Counted from the first letter of the stretch, positions 16,257 to 25,587 are shown. The stretch is DNA of 64,000 nucleotides from Comamonas suwonensis (GCF_012844455.2 NZ_JABBCQ020000017.1:1-64000), one strand, 5' to 3'. The notes: generated by a model not told the origin, from the letters alone. Translations and numbers: made by a program.

Positions 16257-16327
16257 GGATGATTTCCTCTCTTAAAAATTTGAGACAAACCATCCATGCA
16301 AAAGTCAGGCCAGTTTTGTATACAAAG

Positions 16328-17548
16328 CTAAGGCTTGCGTCGAAAGCTGTCGGCCAGCTTCAGCATCATGAACAGCCACAGCGCACCGCCCACGGCAATC
16401 AGCAGACCGCCCGCCAGCCCGATATATCTCATGCCCCATTGCTGACTGACAATGCTGCCCAGCAGCGCGCCGCCGCCAATGCCGATGTTGAAAATACCCG
16501 AGAACATGGACATGGCCACATCCGTCGCATCAGGGGCCAGGTTCAACACCTTGGACTGCATGGTCAGCGCAAAGCTGATCATGGCAATGCCCCAGATAGA
16601 GCTTTGCAGATACAGGCTCCACTCATGCACGCTGCTCGTTGCCAGCAGCAGCAGGCTCAGCGCCAGCACGGCAATGGCCGCCAGCAAAAAGCCGCGTGGA
16701 AAGCGCAGGCCCAGCCAGCTAAACAGCACACTGCCCACAATGCCCATGCCGCCGTACAGCAACAACACGGCCGTGGTCACACCAGCGGCGTGACCGGCAA
16801 TGTTCTGCACAAAGGGCTCGATATAGCTGTAAGCCGTGAACTGGCCGGTAATCACCAGCACCAGCAGCACATAAATGCCCACCAGCGCCGGGCGCTTGAA
16901 CAGCATGGGCACGCTTTGGAGCGAACCGGCGTTCTCGCTCGGCAGCAACGGCAGCAACTTGCCCAGCGTCACCATCACCACGGCAGCCACACCGCCAATC
17001 GCAAGAAACGTCATGCGCCAGCCCAGCCATTCACCCACGATGCGTCCCAGGGGAATGCCCAGCACCATGGCCATCGAAGTGCCCGTGGCCAGCAGGCTCA
17101 GCGCCATGGCCTTTCGCCCCGGTGGAGCCACGCGCACGGCCAGTGAGGCAGTGATGGCCCAGAATATGGCATGTGACAGCGCAATACCGATGCGGCTAAT
17201 GACCAGCGAGGCGTAGCTCCACGCCACGCCCGACAGCAGATGGCTGACCACAAACACCGCAAACACGCCCATGAGCAGCTTGCGCCGCTCCACCTTGCGC
17301 GTGAGCAGCATGAAGGGCAGCGACGCCAGCGCCACCACCCACGCGTAGATGGTGAGCATCAGCCCCACTTGCTCGACACGCAGGTCAAAGCTGGCACCAA
17401 TGCTGCTGAGCAGGCCCACAGGCACAAACTCGCTGGTGTTGAAAACAAAAGCGCCCAGCGCCAGCGCAATCACGCTGAGCCAGGCCTGGGTCGGGGTTCG
17501 GGTTGAGGTGGATGCCAAAGCAATGGGGTCTGTAGAAGGTTCTGTCAT
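16328..17548 (-). CDS. MFS exporter, SotB/AraJ-like
   Basis: A 406-residue, 12-helix transporter of the major facilitator superfamily. The N-terminal [18 protein letters not shown] and the [20 protein letters not shown] segment are those of the sugar-efflux group (SotB/YdeA), as is [20 protein letters not shown]. Such proteins use the proton gradient to expel sugars such as arabinose/IPTG or drugs. The ATG at 17548 was chosen because the family N-terminus begins a few dozen residues later; the open frame continues upstream through unrelated sequence. It is read in the same direction as the SDR gene, 124 bp downstream of it. Confidence 0.87.
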   Translation of the reverse strand: MTEPSTDPIALASTSTRTPTQAWLSVIALALGAFVFNTSEFVPVGLLSSIGASFDLRVEQVGLMLTIYAWVVALASLPFMLLTRKVERRKLLMGVFAVFVVSHLLSGVAWSYASLVISRIGIALSHAIFWAITASLAVRVAPPGRKAMALSLLATGTSMAMVLGIPLGRIVGEWLGWRMTFLAIGGVAAVVMVTLGKLLPLLPSENAGSLQSVPMLFKRPALVGIYVLLVLVITGQFTAYSYIEPFVQNIAGHAAGVTTAVLLLYGGMGIVGSVLFSWLGLRFPRGFLLAAIAVLALSLLLLATSSVHEWSLYLQSSIWGIAMISFALTMQSKVLNLAPDATDVAMSMFSGIFNIGIGGGALLGSIVSQQWGMRYIGLAGGLLIAVGGALWLFMMLKLADSFRRKP

Positions 17549-17672
17549 GCAAAAAAAGCGTGCCGGCGCCCTGCGCCGCAAAACCCAGAATTGTGCGCGT
17601 GCACCAAGACAGTACGCAGACAGCACCGCCTTTCCCCGGCAAACGCCGGGGTTGGATCCGCTAGTCAGCCAC

Positions 17673-18332
17673 TCAATACGCCACGGTAAAGCGGGCCCGG
17701 ATATGCTCGTTCTTGTCCAGGGCATCCACCAACGCCACGGCCAGATCCTGCACCGAGATATCGCCAGGCTGGCCATCGGCCTGCATCAGGGGCTCATCCT
17801 TGCCGGTGCGGTACTGGCCGGTGCGGCCCTTGGGCTGCGCAGCCGAGCCACCATGAAATCCCACAGCAGGGCTCAGCAGCGTCCAGTCCAGATCCGTTTC
17901 TTTCTCCAACTCCTTCAACATGTCGCGCGCTGCCGATGCACCTGGCTTGATGAAGGCCGGGAAGTCGGGCGAATCCACCAGTTGCTGGCCATTCACATAC
18001 AGGCTGCCCGCGCCGCCCACCACCAGATAGCGTTTGATGCCCGCGGCCTTCACCCCCTGAACAATGGCACGCGAGCCTTTCATGAAGTCGTCGTAGATAT
18101 GGGGGTTGGTCCAGCCCGCGTTGTAGGCACTGAGCACGGCGCCGCAGCCCGCCACAGCGCGCTGAACCTCGTCGGCATTCATTACATCGGCCTGAACGAC
18201 CTGTACATGTTCACGAACGGCAAACGCCTCGGGCTTGCGCACCAGCACCACCACCTCGTGACCACGGTGCAGCAGCTCTTCCAGCACGCCTGCACCCACA
18301 AATCCCGTAGCGCCAATCAATGCAACTTTCAT
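17673..18332 (-). CDS. NAD(P)-binding (NmrA/BLVRB-like) SDR-family protein
   Basis: A 219-residue atypical short-chain dehydrogenase. The Rossmann glycine motif is at the very N-terminus ([20 protein letters not shown]), followed by VRKPEAF, an ADVMNADEV segment and [12 protein letters not shown]. Relatives act as NAD(P)H-dependent oxidoreductases or redox sensors; a specific substrate cannot be given. It is divergent from a LysR gene across a 108-bp interval holding a dyad, so it is likely controlled by that regulator. GGAG lies about eight bases before the start. Confidence 0.85.
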   Translation of the reverse strand: MKVALIGATGFVGAGVLEELLHRGHEVVVLVRKPEAFAVREHVQVVQADVMNADEVQRAVAGCGAVLSAYNAGWTNPHIYDDFMKGSRAIVQGVKAAGIKRYLVVGGAGSLYVNGQQLVDSPDFPAFIKPGASAARDMLKELEKETDLDWTLLSPAVGFHGGSAAQPKGRTGQYRTGKDEPLMQADGQPGDISVQDLAVALVDALDKNEHIRARFTVAY

Positions 18333-18365
18333 TTTCCAACTCCTTGTGTGTTCAACAGGACTGAA

Positions 18366-18383
18366 GATTAATCGGCATTAATC
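18366..18383. promoter_or_regulatory. Candidate LysR operator between SDR and lysR genes
   Basis: GATTAAT-cggc-ATTAATC is a perfect 7-bp inverted repeat of the T-N11-A type favoured by LysR proteins, placed between the two divergent start codons (18332 and 18441). Confidence 0.55.
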
Positions 18384-18440
18384 CGCAGAAAAACCCCCTT
18401 TAGCCACCATGACCTTGAAGCACAGCTTCAAAATAGAGGC

Positions 18441-19367
18441 ATGGAAGATTTCAAACGCATGGCCATTTTTGCGACGGTGGTCGAGCGCAGCAGCATGAGC
18501 GCGGCTGCGCGCCAGCTGGATATGTCGCCCTCGGCCGTCAGCCAGCACATTCGCCAACTGGAGCAGGATGCGGGCGTGACGCTGCTGCATCGATCGACCC
18601 GGCAGCTGACGCTGACCGACGCTGGCCAGCGCTTTTATGCCCAGTGCGCCGCCATGTGTGAAGCCGCCAGCCGCGCGCGGGCCGAGCTGGCTGCCGAGTT
18701 GCAATTACCCAGTGGCGAGCTGCGCTTGGCCACCCCCGCAGGCTTTACCCAACATGCCGCGCCTGCGCTGGGCCAATGGCTGGCCGCACACCCTTCATTG
18801 CGGCTGCGCCTGCTGATGGATGACACGCCCATTGATCTGATTCAGGCCCGGGTGGACCTGGCACTACGCTTTGGCAATCTGCAGGACTCCAGCTGGGTCG
18901 CTCGCCACCTGGGTCGCAGTGCCACCGTGCTGTGCGCATCACCCCAGTGGCTGCAGGCGCACGGAAGCACGCCACAACACCCCGCAGAGCTGGCGCAGAT
19001 ACCCTGGCTGGAGCTAAGCCGCAATGAGGAGGTGCAGACCGACTTTCTGTGGCATCACCACAGCACTGGGCAAGAGTACCGACTGCAGTTGCTACCGCGA
19101 ATGGTCAGCAATCACAGAAGCGCCGTTCAGCAGTTTTGCGAAGCGGGTCTGGGCATCGCCCTGCTCTCTGCCCATGACGTGGCTGCCAGCCTGAAAAGCG
19201 GCATGCTGGTGCGCCTGCTACCCGAGTGGGACATGGGCATGCTGGACATTTGGGCCGTCACCGCCAGCCGCGACACGCTGCCCGCCAAGGTCCGCGAAGC
19301 CATCAACGTGCTGCGCCAGTACTTTGCCCAGCTTGATGGGGTGCAGAGCACGGTAGCCCTGACATAA
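18441..19367 (+). CDS. LysR family regulator (CrgA/DsdC-type subgroup)
   Basis: A 308-residue LysR regulator beginning MEDFKRMAIFATVVERSSMS with the DNA-binding helices AARQLDMSPSAVSQHIRQLE. The effector domain carries LRLATPAGFTQHAAPALGQW and IDLIQARVDLALRFG, a pattern common in regulators placed next to oxidoreductases. It lies divergent to the NAD(P)-binding gene at 17673 and probably controls it through the dyad at 18366-18383. Confidence 0.88.
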   Translation: MEDFKRMAIFATVVERSSMSAAARQLDMSPSAVSQHIRQLEQDAGVTLLHRSTRQLTLTDAGQRFYAQCAAMCEAASRARAELAAELQLPSGELRLATPAGFTQHAAPALGQWLAAHPSLRLRLLMDDTPIDLIQARVDLALRFGNLQDSSWVARHLGRSATVLCASPQWLQAHGSTPQHPAELAQIPWLELSRNEEVQTDFLWHHHSTGQEYRLQLLPRMVSNHRSAVQQFCEAGLGIALLSAHDVAASLKSGMLVRLLPEWDMGMLDIWAVTASRDTLPAKVREAINVLRQYFAQLDGVQSTVALT

Positions 19368-19369
19368 AA

Positions 19370-19423
19370 CTATCAATTCCATAGCTGCCTGCGTAATGCA
19401 GACAAGCGCAAGAAGCTGTTTTT
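19370..19423. repeat. Dispersed AGC-type palindromic repeat, copy 2
   Basis: ATAGCTGCCTGCG, an AT-rich loop and AGCGCAAGAAGCTG form a diverged copy directly after the lysR stop codon. Confidence 0.45.
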
Positions 19424-19431
19424 ACTCAAAC

Positions 19432-19468
19432 AAAAAAGCCTGCCAATGCAGTCGCATCAGCAGGCTTT
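19432..19468 (-). terminator. Terminator of the branched-chain-type binding protein gene
   Basis: On the minus strand AAAGCCTGC pairs with GCAGGCTTT, with an inner ATGC/GCAT pairing, followed by a T-run. It can work for both convergent genes. Confidence 0.75.
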
Positions 19469-19523
19469 GAAATTCCGGACTACCCAATCAGGCAACCAGT
19501 CCGGACGCACTCAAACATTCAGA

Positions 19524-20660
19524 TCACTTCAGATCGATAGGCGTCTTGTTGCCACCGATGTATCGACTCAGTGTGTAGCTGGGGTTCTTCATTTCGCCGT
19601 TCTTCTCGAAAGCGATCTTGGAGGTCACACCCGAGAAATCCGACTTCTGCAGGAAGGGGATATAGACCTTGGGGTCCCAGGAGTTGGCGCGCTTCATGGC
19701 GTCGGCCAACAGCATGGTGCCGTCATAGAAGTACGGGCTGTAGACCTGGAACTGACCGGGATACTTGGCGTCGTAGCGCTTCTTCCACTCGACTCCGCCA
19801 GGCATCTTGGCCAGCGATGCACCACCGTCGGCGCAGACCACATTGTCCAGCGGCTTCGCACCTGCGGCCACCTTGGCCAGTTCGGTCACGCAGATGCCGT
19901 CGCCGCCAAACATCTTGACGTCATTCATGCCCAACTGAGCCATCTGACGCAGCATGGGACCAGCCTGACCGTACATGCCGCCGTAGAAGATGGCATCCGG
20001 CTTCTTGGCCTTGATGGAGGTCAGAATGGCCATGAAGTCCGTGGCCTTGTCGTTGGTGAACTCGTTGGCAACGATCTTGATGCCCTGCTTCTCGGCATCC
20101 TTTTTGAACACGTTGGCCAAACCCTGACCATAGGCCGTGCGGTCGTCGATGACGGCAATGTTCTTGAGCTTCAGCGTCTTGGCCGCATAGGTGGCCAGCG
20201 CCGCACCCAGGGCGTTGTCGTTGGCGATGACGCGGTAGGTGGTGTTCCAGCCGGGCTTGGTCAGATCAGGGTTGGTCGCGGCGCCGGTAATCATGGGAAT
20301 ACCGCAGTCATTGAACACCTTGGACGAGGGAATCGCCACGCCGGAGTTCACAAACGCCACAGCGCCAGCCACTTTGTCATCGCACAGTTTCTGCGAAGCA
20401 GCCGTGCCCTGCTTGGGGTCCGCCACATCGTCTTCTGCCACCAGTACGAACTTGACCTTCTTGCCGGCAATTTCCATGCCCTTGGCATTCAGGTCTTCAA
20501 TGGCCATGCGCACGCCATTTTCATCATCCTTGCCGAAGTGCGCCTGAGGTCCAGAGGTCGGGCCAATGTGGCCGATCTTGATGACCTGCTCCTGGGCCAT
20601 GGCGCCCCCCGCCATGGCTGTTACTGCTGCCGCGATACACAACTTGCCAAAATTCTTCAT
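19524..20660 (-). CDS. Branched-chain amino-acid type ABC substrate-binding protein (LivK-like)
   Basis: A 378-residue periplasmic protein with a signal peptide cleaved near AMA-Q (about residue 22). The mature start QVIKIGHIGPTSGPQAHFGK, the DDVADPKQG segment and VAFVNSGVAIPSSKVF are typical of LivJ/LivK-like type I binding proteins. It would bind a branched-chain or other hydrophobic amino acid for an ABC importer, but no livHMGF genes lie nearby. GGAG precedes the ATG at 20660. It forms a single-gene unit with its own terminator. Confidence 0.9.
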   Translation of the reverse strand: MKNFGKLCIAAAVTAMAGGAMAQEQVIKIGHIGPTSGPQAHFGKDDENGVRMAIEDLNAKGMEIAGKKVKFVLVAEDDVADPKQGTAASQKLCDDKVAGAVAFVNSGVAIPSSKVFNDCGIPMITGAATNPDLTKPGWNTTYRVIANDNALGAALATYAAKTLKLKNIAVIDDRTAYGQGLANVFKKDAEKQGIKIVANEFTNDKATDFMAILTSIKAKKPDAIFYGGMYGQAGPMLRQMAQLGMNDVKMFGGDGICVTELAKVAAGAKPLDNVVCADGGASLAKMPGGVEWKKRYDAKYPGQFQVYSPYFYDGTMLLADAMKRANSWDPKVYIPFLQKSDFSGVTSKIAFEKNGEMKNPSYTLSRYIGGNKTPIDLK

Positions 20661-20855
20661 TGCGCACTCCACTCGGTTGAGACAAGGCGCTACCTTATGC
20701 CTCGCCACAGGCAGTTGGCAATGAGGCAATCACATAGGTGCAAGGAGTGCTACACCGGTACAACAATCAGTGTTTTCAGGGATCGGCAAGACCGCCCAGC
20801 TGTGCTGTAAAAACTGCAAGAAAACAGATGCAGGAAGTGGGGATACTTTCTGCCA

Positions 20856-20883
20856 ACGCCATGCCCGAAGCTGGGCATGGCGT
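20856..20883. terminator. Hairpin downstream of ribH
   Basis: ACGCCATGCCC and GGGCATGGCGT pair perfectly around a six-base loop, 19 bp beyond the ribH stop. There is no T-run on the minus strand, so it may stabilise the 3' end rather than terminate by itself. Confidence 0.5.
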
Positions 20884-20901
20884 GCACTATCTCAGTGCAG
20901 T

Positions 20902-21444
20902 TCAGGCGGCCTTGGCCTGCAGCAAGGCGTCCAGCTTGGCGTGCTGATCCAGCGTGTTCAGACAGGCGTGGGCCACTTCTGCGCCCTTTTTCACAAAGTG
21001 CTGACGGAAGAATTCCACATGGTCGCCATGCTCGTGGAAGTCACGCGGTGTCAGCACGGCAGAGAACACGGGGACCTCAGAATCCATCTGCACACGCATC
21101 AGGCCGTCGATCACGGCCGTCGTCACAAACTCGTGGCGGTAGATGCCACCGTTGACGATGAGCGCGCAGGCAATCACCGCATCAAAGCGGCCGCTTTGCA
21201 CCAGCTTCTTGGCCATAAGAGGGATTTCAAAAGCACCGGGGACGCTAAAGTGCTGGATGTTGCCGGCCTGCACACCTTGCGCCTGCAGTTCAGCCTGCGC
21301 TGCATCACGGGCCTGGTACACCACTTCGGTGTGCCAGCTGGCGCTGATGATGGCAATGCGGCTACGACCCGCCGTAGCCTTCCAGGGCGTACCTGCGGAA
21401 GTGGCATGGGTTTCAAAGTTCATGGTGCTGGGGGTCTGATTCAT
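20902..21444 (-). CDS. ribH: 6,7-dimethyl-8-ribityllumazine synthase, type II (RibH2-like)
   Basis: A 180-residue lumazine synthase, which joins 5-amino-6-ribitylaminouracil with dihydroxybutanone phosphate in the next-to-last step of riboflavin synthesis. Signatures are ISASWHTEVV (Trp instead of the usual Phe/Asn region), VPGAFEIPLMAKKL, NGGIYRHEFV and LTPRDFHEHGDH with the catalytic His. GGIYRHEFV plus the short N-terminal extension place it with the decameric RibH2 type. It stands apart from other rib genes and follows an FMN riboswitch on the same strand, so it should be shut off when FMN is plentiful. Confidence 0.92.
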   Translation of the reverse strand: MNQTPSTMNFETHATSAGTPWKATAGRSRIAIISASWHTEVVYQARDAAQAELQAQGVQAGNIQHFSVPGAFEIPLMAKKLVQSGRFDAVIACALIVNGGIYRHEFVTTAVIDGLMRVQMDSEVPVFSAVLTPRDFHEHGDHVEFFRQHFVKKGAEVAHACLNTLDQHAKLDALLQAKAA

Positions 21445-21540
21445 GGTGGTATTTCCAAAATCTCCAATGAATCAGGGCGTGCGCAAAGACACCCACCCAT
21501 GCCGCAGCGATGGCTGCAACAAAGGCAAATGCTGCGCGAT

Positions 21541-21700
21541 CTCTTTCATCCGGACTATGACCGTCGGCTCTGGCATCTCACCAGATCTGCTGACCCTGAA
21601 ATCTCTGACGAGACCACAGGCGCTCGCGGGCTGCTGCAGTCCGGACCCTGTGGTCTGGCTGCAAATACCGCCGGTGGGGAATTACACCCCGCCCTGAGAA
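21541..21700 (-). promoter_or_regulatory. FMN riboswitch (RFN element) controlling ribH
   Basis: On the minus strand the conserved blocks appear in order: TTCTCAGGGCGGGGTG, AATTCCCCACCGGCGGTA, AGCCCGCGAGCGC and GACGGTCATAGTCCGGATG followed by AAAGAGA. This is the full RFN consensus around a variable helix. It lies about 100 bp upstream of the ribH start; the intervening sequence would hold the expression platform. The remaining gap to 21960 contains only a repeat copy and promoter sequence. Confidence 0.95.
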
Positions 21701-21808
21701 CGCTGCTTTGCGGCGAATGGTTTCACCACAAGACAAAGCCATTCTAGCGACGCTTTGGTGCTGCTTTTGCCAAAAGGGTCACTCTTGCGTCACTTCTAAA
21801 ACTCAAGG

Positions 21809-21857
21809 AAAAATGGCTTGTACCCCATATAAATAAATCGCCAGCGGCTATCAAATT
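21809..21857. repeat. Dispersed AGC-type palindromic repeat, copy 3
   Basis: AAATGGCTTGTACC, an AT-rich centre with AAATAAATCGCC and AGCGGCTATCAAATT match the family's outer parts. It lies between the riboswitch and the Arg/Gln-rich lipoprotein gene. Confidence 0.5.
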
Positions 21858-21960
21858 GAAGTGAATGGCGCGTAAGTCAACCTCGACTGGCAGCCACACG
21901 TTAAACATCACAAGATCAGTCAGTGCCCTTTGCGTTGACGGTCACCTCACAAGGCGAGTC

Positions 21961-22605
21961 ATGAAACAGTCCCTGCAGGCATTGCTGTCAACCTCCACAC
22001 GCTGGGCCACCATCGGTGCGCTGGCGGCGCTGAGTACGGCCTGCGTCGCGATTCCTGGTGAATATGACTCTGGCTACAGCGGCAGTTACGGCGGCGGCTA
22101 TGGCGGTGGTGGCAGTTACGGCTCGACCACCATTTACAGCAGCCAGCCCGTCTACCCGGCTTATCCCGTTTATCAAGGTCAAGACCGCAACGAATGGGCG
22201 ATTCGAGAGCGCGAGCGTCGCCAGTGGGAGCGCCAGCGTGAGCAGGAACGCGACCGTGCCCAACACATGCGTGAACATCAGCAGCAAGACCGTGAACGCC
22301 AGCAATGGCAACGCGATCAGCAGCGCCAGCAAGAGCAGCAGCGCCGCGACTGGGAGCGCCAGCAGTCTCAAAACCGCCGAGACCAAGACCAGAATCGCCG
22401 CCAGCAGGAGCGCGATCAACAACAGCAAATGCAGCAGCAGGCACAGCAACGCGACCGTGACCGCATGCAGGCCGAGCGTGACCGCCAGCAACAAGCCCGA
22501 GACAGGCAGCAGCAAGAACGTGATCGAGACCGTGATCAGCGCCAGCAACAACGCCAGCGTGAAGGTCAGCAGCAGGGCTTTCCTCCACGCGGCGACTGGC
22601 GCTAA
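21961..22605 (+). CDS. Lipoprotein with long Arg/Gln-rich low-complexity domain
   Basis: A 214-residue protein I cannot place in a functional family. It has a signal peptide ending in ALSTAC (lipidated Cys about 29), a Gly/Tyr/Ser-rich linker (about 35-65), then about 130 residues made almost only of Arg, Gln, Glu and Asp in RQQQ/RDR-type repeats, likely one long helix. Such tails occur in envelope proteins that bind peptidoglycan or nucleic acids, but no role is shown. ATG 21961 starts a proper lipoprotein signal; an upstream in-frame start at 21865 would bury it. The repetitive codons also create long open frames on the opposite strand. Confidence 0.7.
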   Translation: MKQSLQALLSTSTRWATIGALAALSTACVAIPGEYDSGYSGSYGGGYGGGGSYGSTTIYSSQPVYPAYPVYQGQDRNEWAIRERERRQWERQREQERDRAQHMREHQQQDRERQQWQRDQQRQQEQQRRDWERQQSQNRRDQDQNRRQQERDQQQQMQQQAQQRDRDRMQAERDRQQQARDRQQQERDRDRDQRQQQRQREGQQQGFPPRGDWR

Positions 22606-22694
22606 TCTTCTGTTGTCGCAGCAGAGCTGCGCTTCAATTTTTTCTTGCCGCCCCTCATAATTTGCAGGCGTTCACAGCCATCAAAGGATTGGTC

Positions 22695-23381
22695 ATGCCG
22701 AAGCTCAACTCCCTGCAACCGGTCATGCGCACGCTTTCGCTAGCCTTGCTGCTGGGTTGGGCGGCACTGGCCAGCACGGCCCAAGCCCAGGTTCTGCGCT
22801 GCATAGACGCCAAGACCGGCGAGGTGACCTATACCAACGGCCGCTGTGTTTCAGGCGAATCGACTACTCTGATTCAGCCGCCACAAAGCGCCGAAGAAAT
22901 TGAGGCCGAACGCGCCCGCGCCAACAAGGCCCGAGAGCGCAGCAAAGCCGAGATAGCCCGTGATGAGGCACAGCGCCGCCAGCGTGAAGCGCAGGAGCGC
23001 AAGGAACGCGAAGCCGCCGAGAAAGCGCAGGCCCGTGCCGGTGGCAATCTGGAAAACTCCCCTGCCTGCCGCCAGGCCCGTGAACGCTACAACGCCATCC
23101 TGGCCGAACCCAATCCCGACCCCGCCACCTGGGGTGAGCGCAGCCAGGCCGCCCAAGCCCAGATGGAAATGAGCTGCCTGGGCGCTGCCGCCTATCAGCA
23201 GCTGCAGCAAAGCCGCGCGCTGCAGCCCAATGCCATCAACCGCCCACAGTGGGGCTATGGCCGCCCACCCCATGGATATCCGCCTGTACGCCCGACGCCA
23301 TCGCAGCCACCGGCCAAGATCGTCAACTGCAATGTCTTTCGCTGCTACGACAACCGCGGCGGTGTTCATCCCATTCCTTGA
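22695..23381 (+). CDS. DUF4124-type exported protein with coiled coil
   Basis: A 228-residue exported protein: signal peptide cleaved at AQA-Q (about residue 32), then the short beta motif VLRCIDAKTGEVTYTNGRC typical of DUF4124 proteins, with two Cys that may form a disulphide. Residues about 60-115 are a charged coiled coil rich in Glu/Arg/Ala. The C-terminal third has Pro/Tyr-rich sequence and the motif NCNVFRCYDNRGG. AAAGGA precedes ATG 22695. It follows the Arg/Gln-rich lipoprotein by 89 bp and may share its transcript. Function unknown. Confidence 0.8.
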   Translation: MPKLNSLQPVMRTLSLALLLGWAALASTAQAQVLRCIDAKTGEVTYTNGRCVSGESTTLIQPPQSAEEIEAERARANKARERSKAEIARDEAQRRQREAQERKEREAAEKAQARAGGNLENSPACRQARERYNAILAEPNPDPATWGERSQAAQAQMEMSCLGAAAYQQLQQSRALQPNAINRPQWGYGRPPHGYPPVRPTPSQPPAKIVNCNVFRCYDNRGGVHPIP

Positions 23382-23383
23382 TT

Positions 23384-23455
23384 CCCCTGCGGCGCTTTGC
23401 GCCTTCCCCCAGGGGACGACAGCTTCGCTGCGATGCGGCGCTTGCTTGCTGCCCC
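23384..23455. repeat. Dispersed C-tract hairpin repeat, copy 2
   Basis: CCCCTGCGGCGCTTTGCGCC, CTTCCCCCAGGGGACGACAG, CTTCGCTGCGA and GGCGCTTGCTTGC match copy 1 block by block. It begins three bases after the stop codon of the DUF4124 gene. Confidence 0.7.
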
Positions 23456-23501
23456 TTGCCTGGGCCAAGCCAATTTTTAAGAATCGTGCTCTTTGCTGTG
23501 C

Positions 23502-24467
23502 CTAGCTTTGCAGGCCCTCGGTCACCGTGGGATAACGCAGCTTGAGCTTGAGCTCCTGCTTGAGTCGCTGATTCGACAACCGCCGTGACTCGCTCATGAA
23601 GCTGAGCAAGCTGGCTGGCAGCTCGGTCTTCGCCAGCTCACGCGAAATACGTGGTGGCCTGGCCATACCGTACAGGTCAGCCGCAAGATCAAAGTAATCA
23701 CCCATCTTCAACTGCGTATCGTCACTGGCGTGATAGATGCGTTGCGGCTTGCCGCACCACAGTGCCCGCAGGCAGGCGCGGGCCAGATCATCGGCATGAA
23801 TGTGGTTGGTGTAGACATCATCGGCCGCCAACAACACCGGCGTGCCACGCAGCAGGCGCGGGCGTGGCGTACCGCCCTCGCGATTGGGCGCATAGATGCC
23901 GGGAATGCGCAAGATGCTGGCCCGCAGGCCTGAGCGCCCGGCAAAGCGCACAGCCCGCTCAGCGTTCACGCGTCGTTGCGCCCGGCCTGTAGTCGGTGCG
24001 ACGGCCCGGGTCTCAGTCACCCATTGCCCCTGACAGTCCCCATACACACCGGAAGTCGATGCATAGACCAAACTGTGCGGCAGGCTGCGCAAGCGCAGGG
24101 CCTGCATCAGCGCCGTGGTACGCCCATCCAGCCACCACCCCTCCTCAGCCTCCGACAGCGCAGGCGGAGGAGCCAGATGCAGCACCCGCGTAGAGATACC
24201 CGCCAGCCGACGCAAGCTACTCATGTCATCCAGATCACCCCACAGAGGCAACACACACTGCGCCCGCAACTGAACTGCACGTTCTGGATTGCGGCTCAAC
24301 ACCAACGCCTTGACTCTGCTGCCAAGCAGCCGGGCCGCCCGCTGGCCGACATCGCCATAGCCAACGATCAATACACGTTCACGACGAAAGCGCGCTGGTA
24401 GCGCACCCAATGGGCTTTGGTTTGAGGGCAAAATCGGGGCCTGCTGCGTACACGAATAGAGGGTCAT
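23502..24467 (-). CDS. NAD-dependent epimerase/SDR-family protein (YeeZ-like)
   Basis: A 321-residue extended-SDR protein. The Rossmann motif is RVLIVGYGDVGQRAARLL (about residues 31-48), with VYASTSGVYGDCQG carrying the Ser/Tyr of the active site, and IPGIYAPNREGG further on. This matches the YeeZ-type sugar-nucleotide epimerase-like group whose substrate is unknown. The start was set at ATG 24467; an earlier in-frame start would add eleven residues. It is divergent from the reductase gene at 24541 over 73 bp. Confidence 0.8.
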   Translation of the reverse strand: MTLYSCTQQAPILPSNQSPLGALPARFRRERVLIVGYGDVGQRAARLLGSRVKALVLSRNPERAVQLRAQCVLPLWGDLDDMSSLRRLAGISTRVLHLAPPPALSEAEEGWWLDGRTTALMQALRLRSLPHSLVYASTSGVYGDCQGQWVTETRAVAPTTGRAQRRVNAERAVRFAGRSGLRASILRIPGIYAPNREGGTPRPRLLRGTPVLLAADDVYTNHIHADDLARACLRALWCGKPQRIYHASDDTQLKMGDYFDLAADLYGMARPPRISRELAKTELPASLLSFMSESRRLSNQRLKQELKLKLRYPTVTEGLQS

Positions 24468-24540
24468 CCACGCTGCTGCGACTGCAGCAACGCGGGGCAA
24501 TGACTGCCAGTTACGCCTTCAAGGATACCTAGAAAAAGCC

Positions 24541-25587
24541 ATGACCGAGATTGCCAACGCTTCGTTTGAAATTACCGTCCAGCCCAGCGGACGTTCTTTT
24601 GCCACTCAAGGCGCTGAAACCATTCTGGCCGCAGCGATCCGCACCGGCGTCGGCCTGCCTTACGGCTGCAAAGACGGTGCCTGCGGCTCCTGCAAATGCA
24701 AGAAGATCAGTGGCGATGTGAGCCACGGCACGCATTCGGACAAGGCTCTGAGCGCCGATGAAGAAGCCAGCGGCTATGTGCTGACCTGTTGCGCCACGCC
24801 CCACAGCGATGTGGTGCTGGAGTCGCGCCAGGTGACCGATGCCAGCTCATTCCCCATCAAGAAAATGCCCGTGCGCGTGGCCGCGCTGGAGAAAAAATCG
24901 CACGACGTGATGCAGGTTCGCCTGCAACTGCCCGCCAGCGAAAAGTTCCAGTACCACGCCGGTCAATATGTGGAATTCATTCTGCGCGACGGCGCCCGCC
25001 GCGCCTACTCGATGGCCACCGCCCCTCATGTGCAGGAAACCACACCCGGCCTTGAGCTGCACATTCGTCACATGGAAGGCGGCAAGTTCACCGACCACGT
25101 CTTCGGCGGCATGAAGGAAAAAGAAATTCTGCGCGTGGAAGGCCCGTTCGGCAGCTTCTTCCTGCGTGAAGATTCGGACAAGCCCATCATCTTGCTTGTC
25201 TCTGGCACCGGCTTTGCCCCCATCAAGGCTCTGATCGAGCACATGCGCCACAAGGGCATCAACCGTCCCACCACGCTGTACTGGGGTGGTCGCCGCCCTG
25301 CAGACCTGTATGACGCGGCATGGATTGCCGAGCACACTGCCTCCATGCCGCAGTTCAAGTACATACCCGTCATCTCGGACGCTCTGCCTGAAGACGCCTG
25401 GACGGGCCGCACCGGCTTTGTGCATCAGGCCGTGATGGCCGACTTTGCCGATCTGTCCGGCTATCAAGTCTACGCCTGTGGTGCCCCCATCGTGGTGGAT
25501 TCGGCCCGTGCCGCTTATACCAGCGAACGCGCCCTGCCTGCCGAAGAGTTCTACGCGGACGCATTCACCTCCGAAGCCGACAAGTAA
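24541..25587 (+). CDS. Ferredoxin-type [2Fe-2S]/FAD reductase (CDP-6-deoxyglucoseen reductase-like)
   Basis: A 348-residue electron-transfer flavoprotein. The N-terminal plant-type ferredoxin domain holds CKDGACGSCKC and a later Cys (LTCCA). The FAD-binding domain follows (AYSMATAPH, the RxYS/T motif), then the NAD-binding domain with LLVSGTGFAPIKALIEHM and YACGAP. The architecture is that of CDP-6-deoxy-delta-3,4-glucoseen reductases and of oxygenase reductases (phenol/benzoate type). No deoxysugar genes are near, so its partner is unknown; it could serve an oxygenase. Conserved in this position in many Burkholderiales by my recollection. Confidence 0.87.
   Translation: MTEIANASFEITVQPSGRSFATQGAETILAAAIRTGVGLPYGCKDGACGSCKCKKISGDVSHGTHSDKALSADEEASGYVLTCCATPHSDVVLESRQVTDASSFPIKKMPVRVAALEKKSHDVMQVRLQLPASEKFQYHAGQYVEFILRDGARRAYSMATAPHVQETTPGLELHIRHMEGGKFTDHVFGGMKEKEILRVEGPFGSFFLREDSDKPIILLVSGTGFAPIKALIEHMRHKGINRPTTLYWGGRRPADLYDAAWIAEHTASMPQFKYIPVISDALPEDAWTGRTGFVHQAVMADFADLSGYQVYACGAPIVVDSARAAYTSERALPAEEFYADAFTSEADK

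Noticed and set aside
21959..22588. Long minus-strand frames opposite the Arg/Gln-rich lipoprotein gene, one Leu-rich like a membrane protein
   Set aside because: They arise from CAG/CGC repeat codons read backwards; the plus strand has a proper lipoprotein signal.
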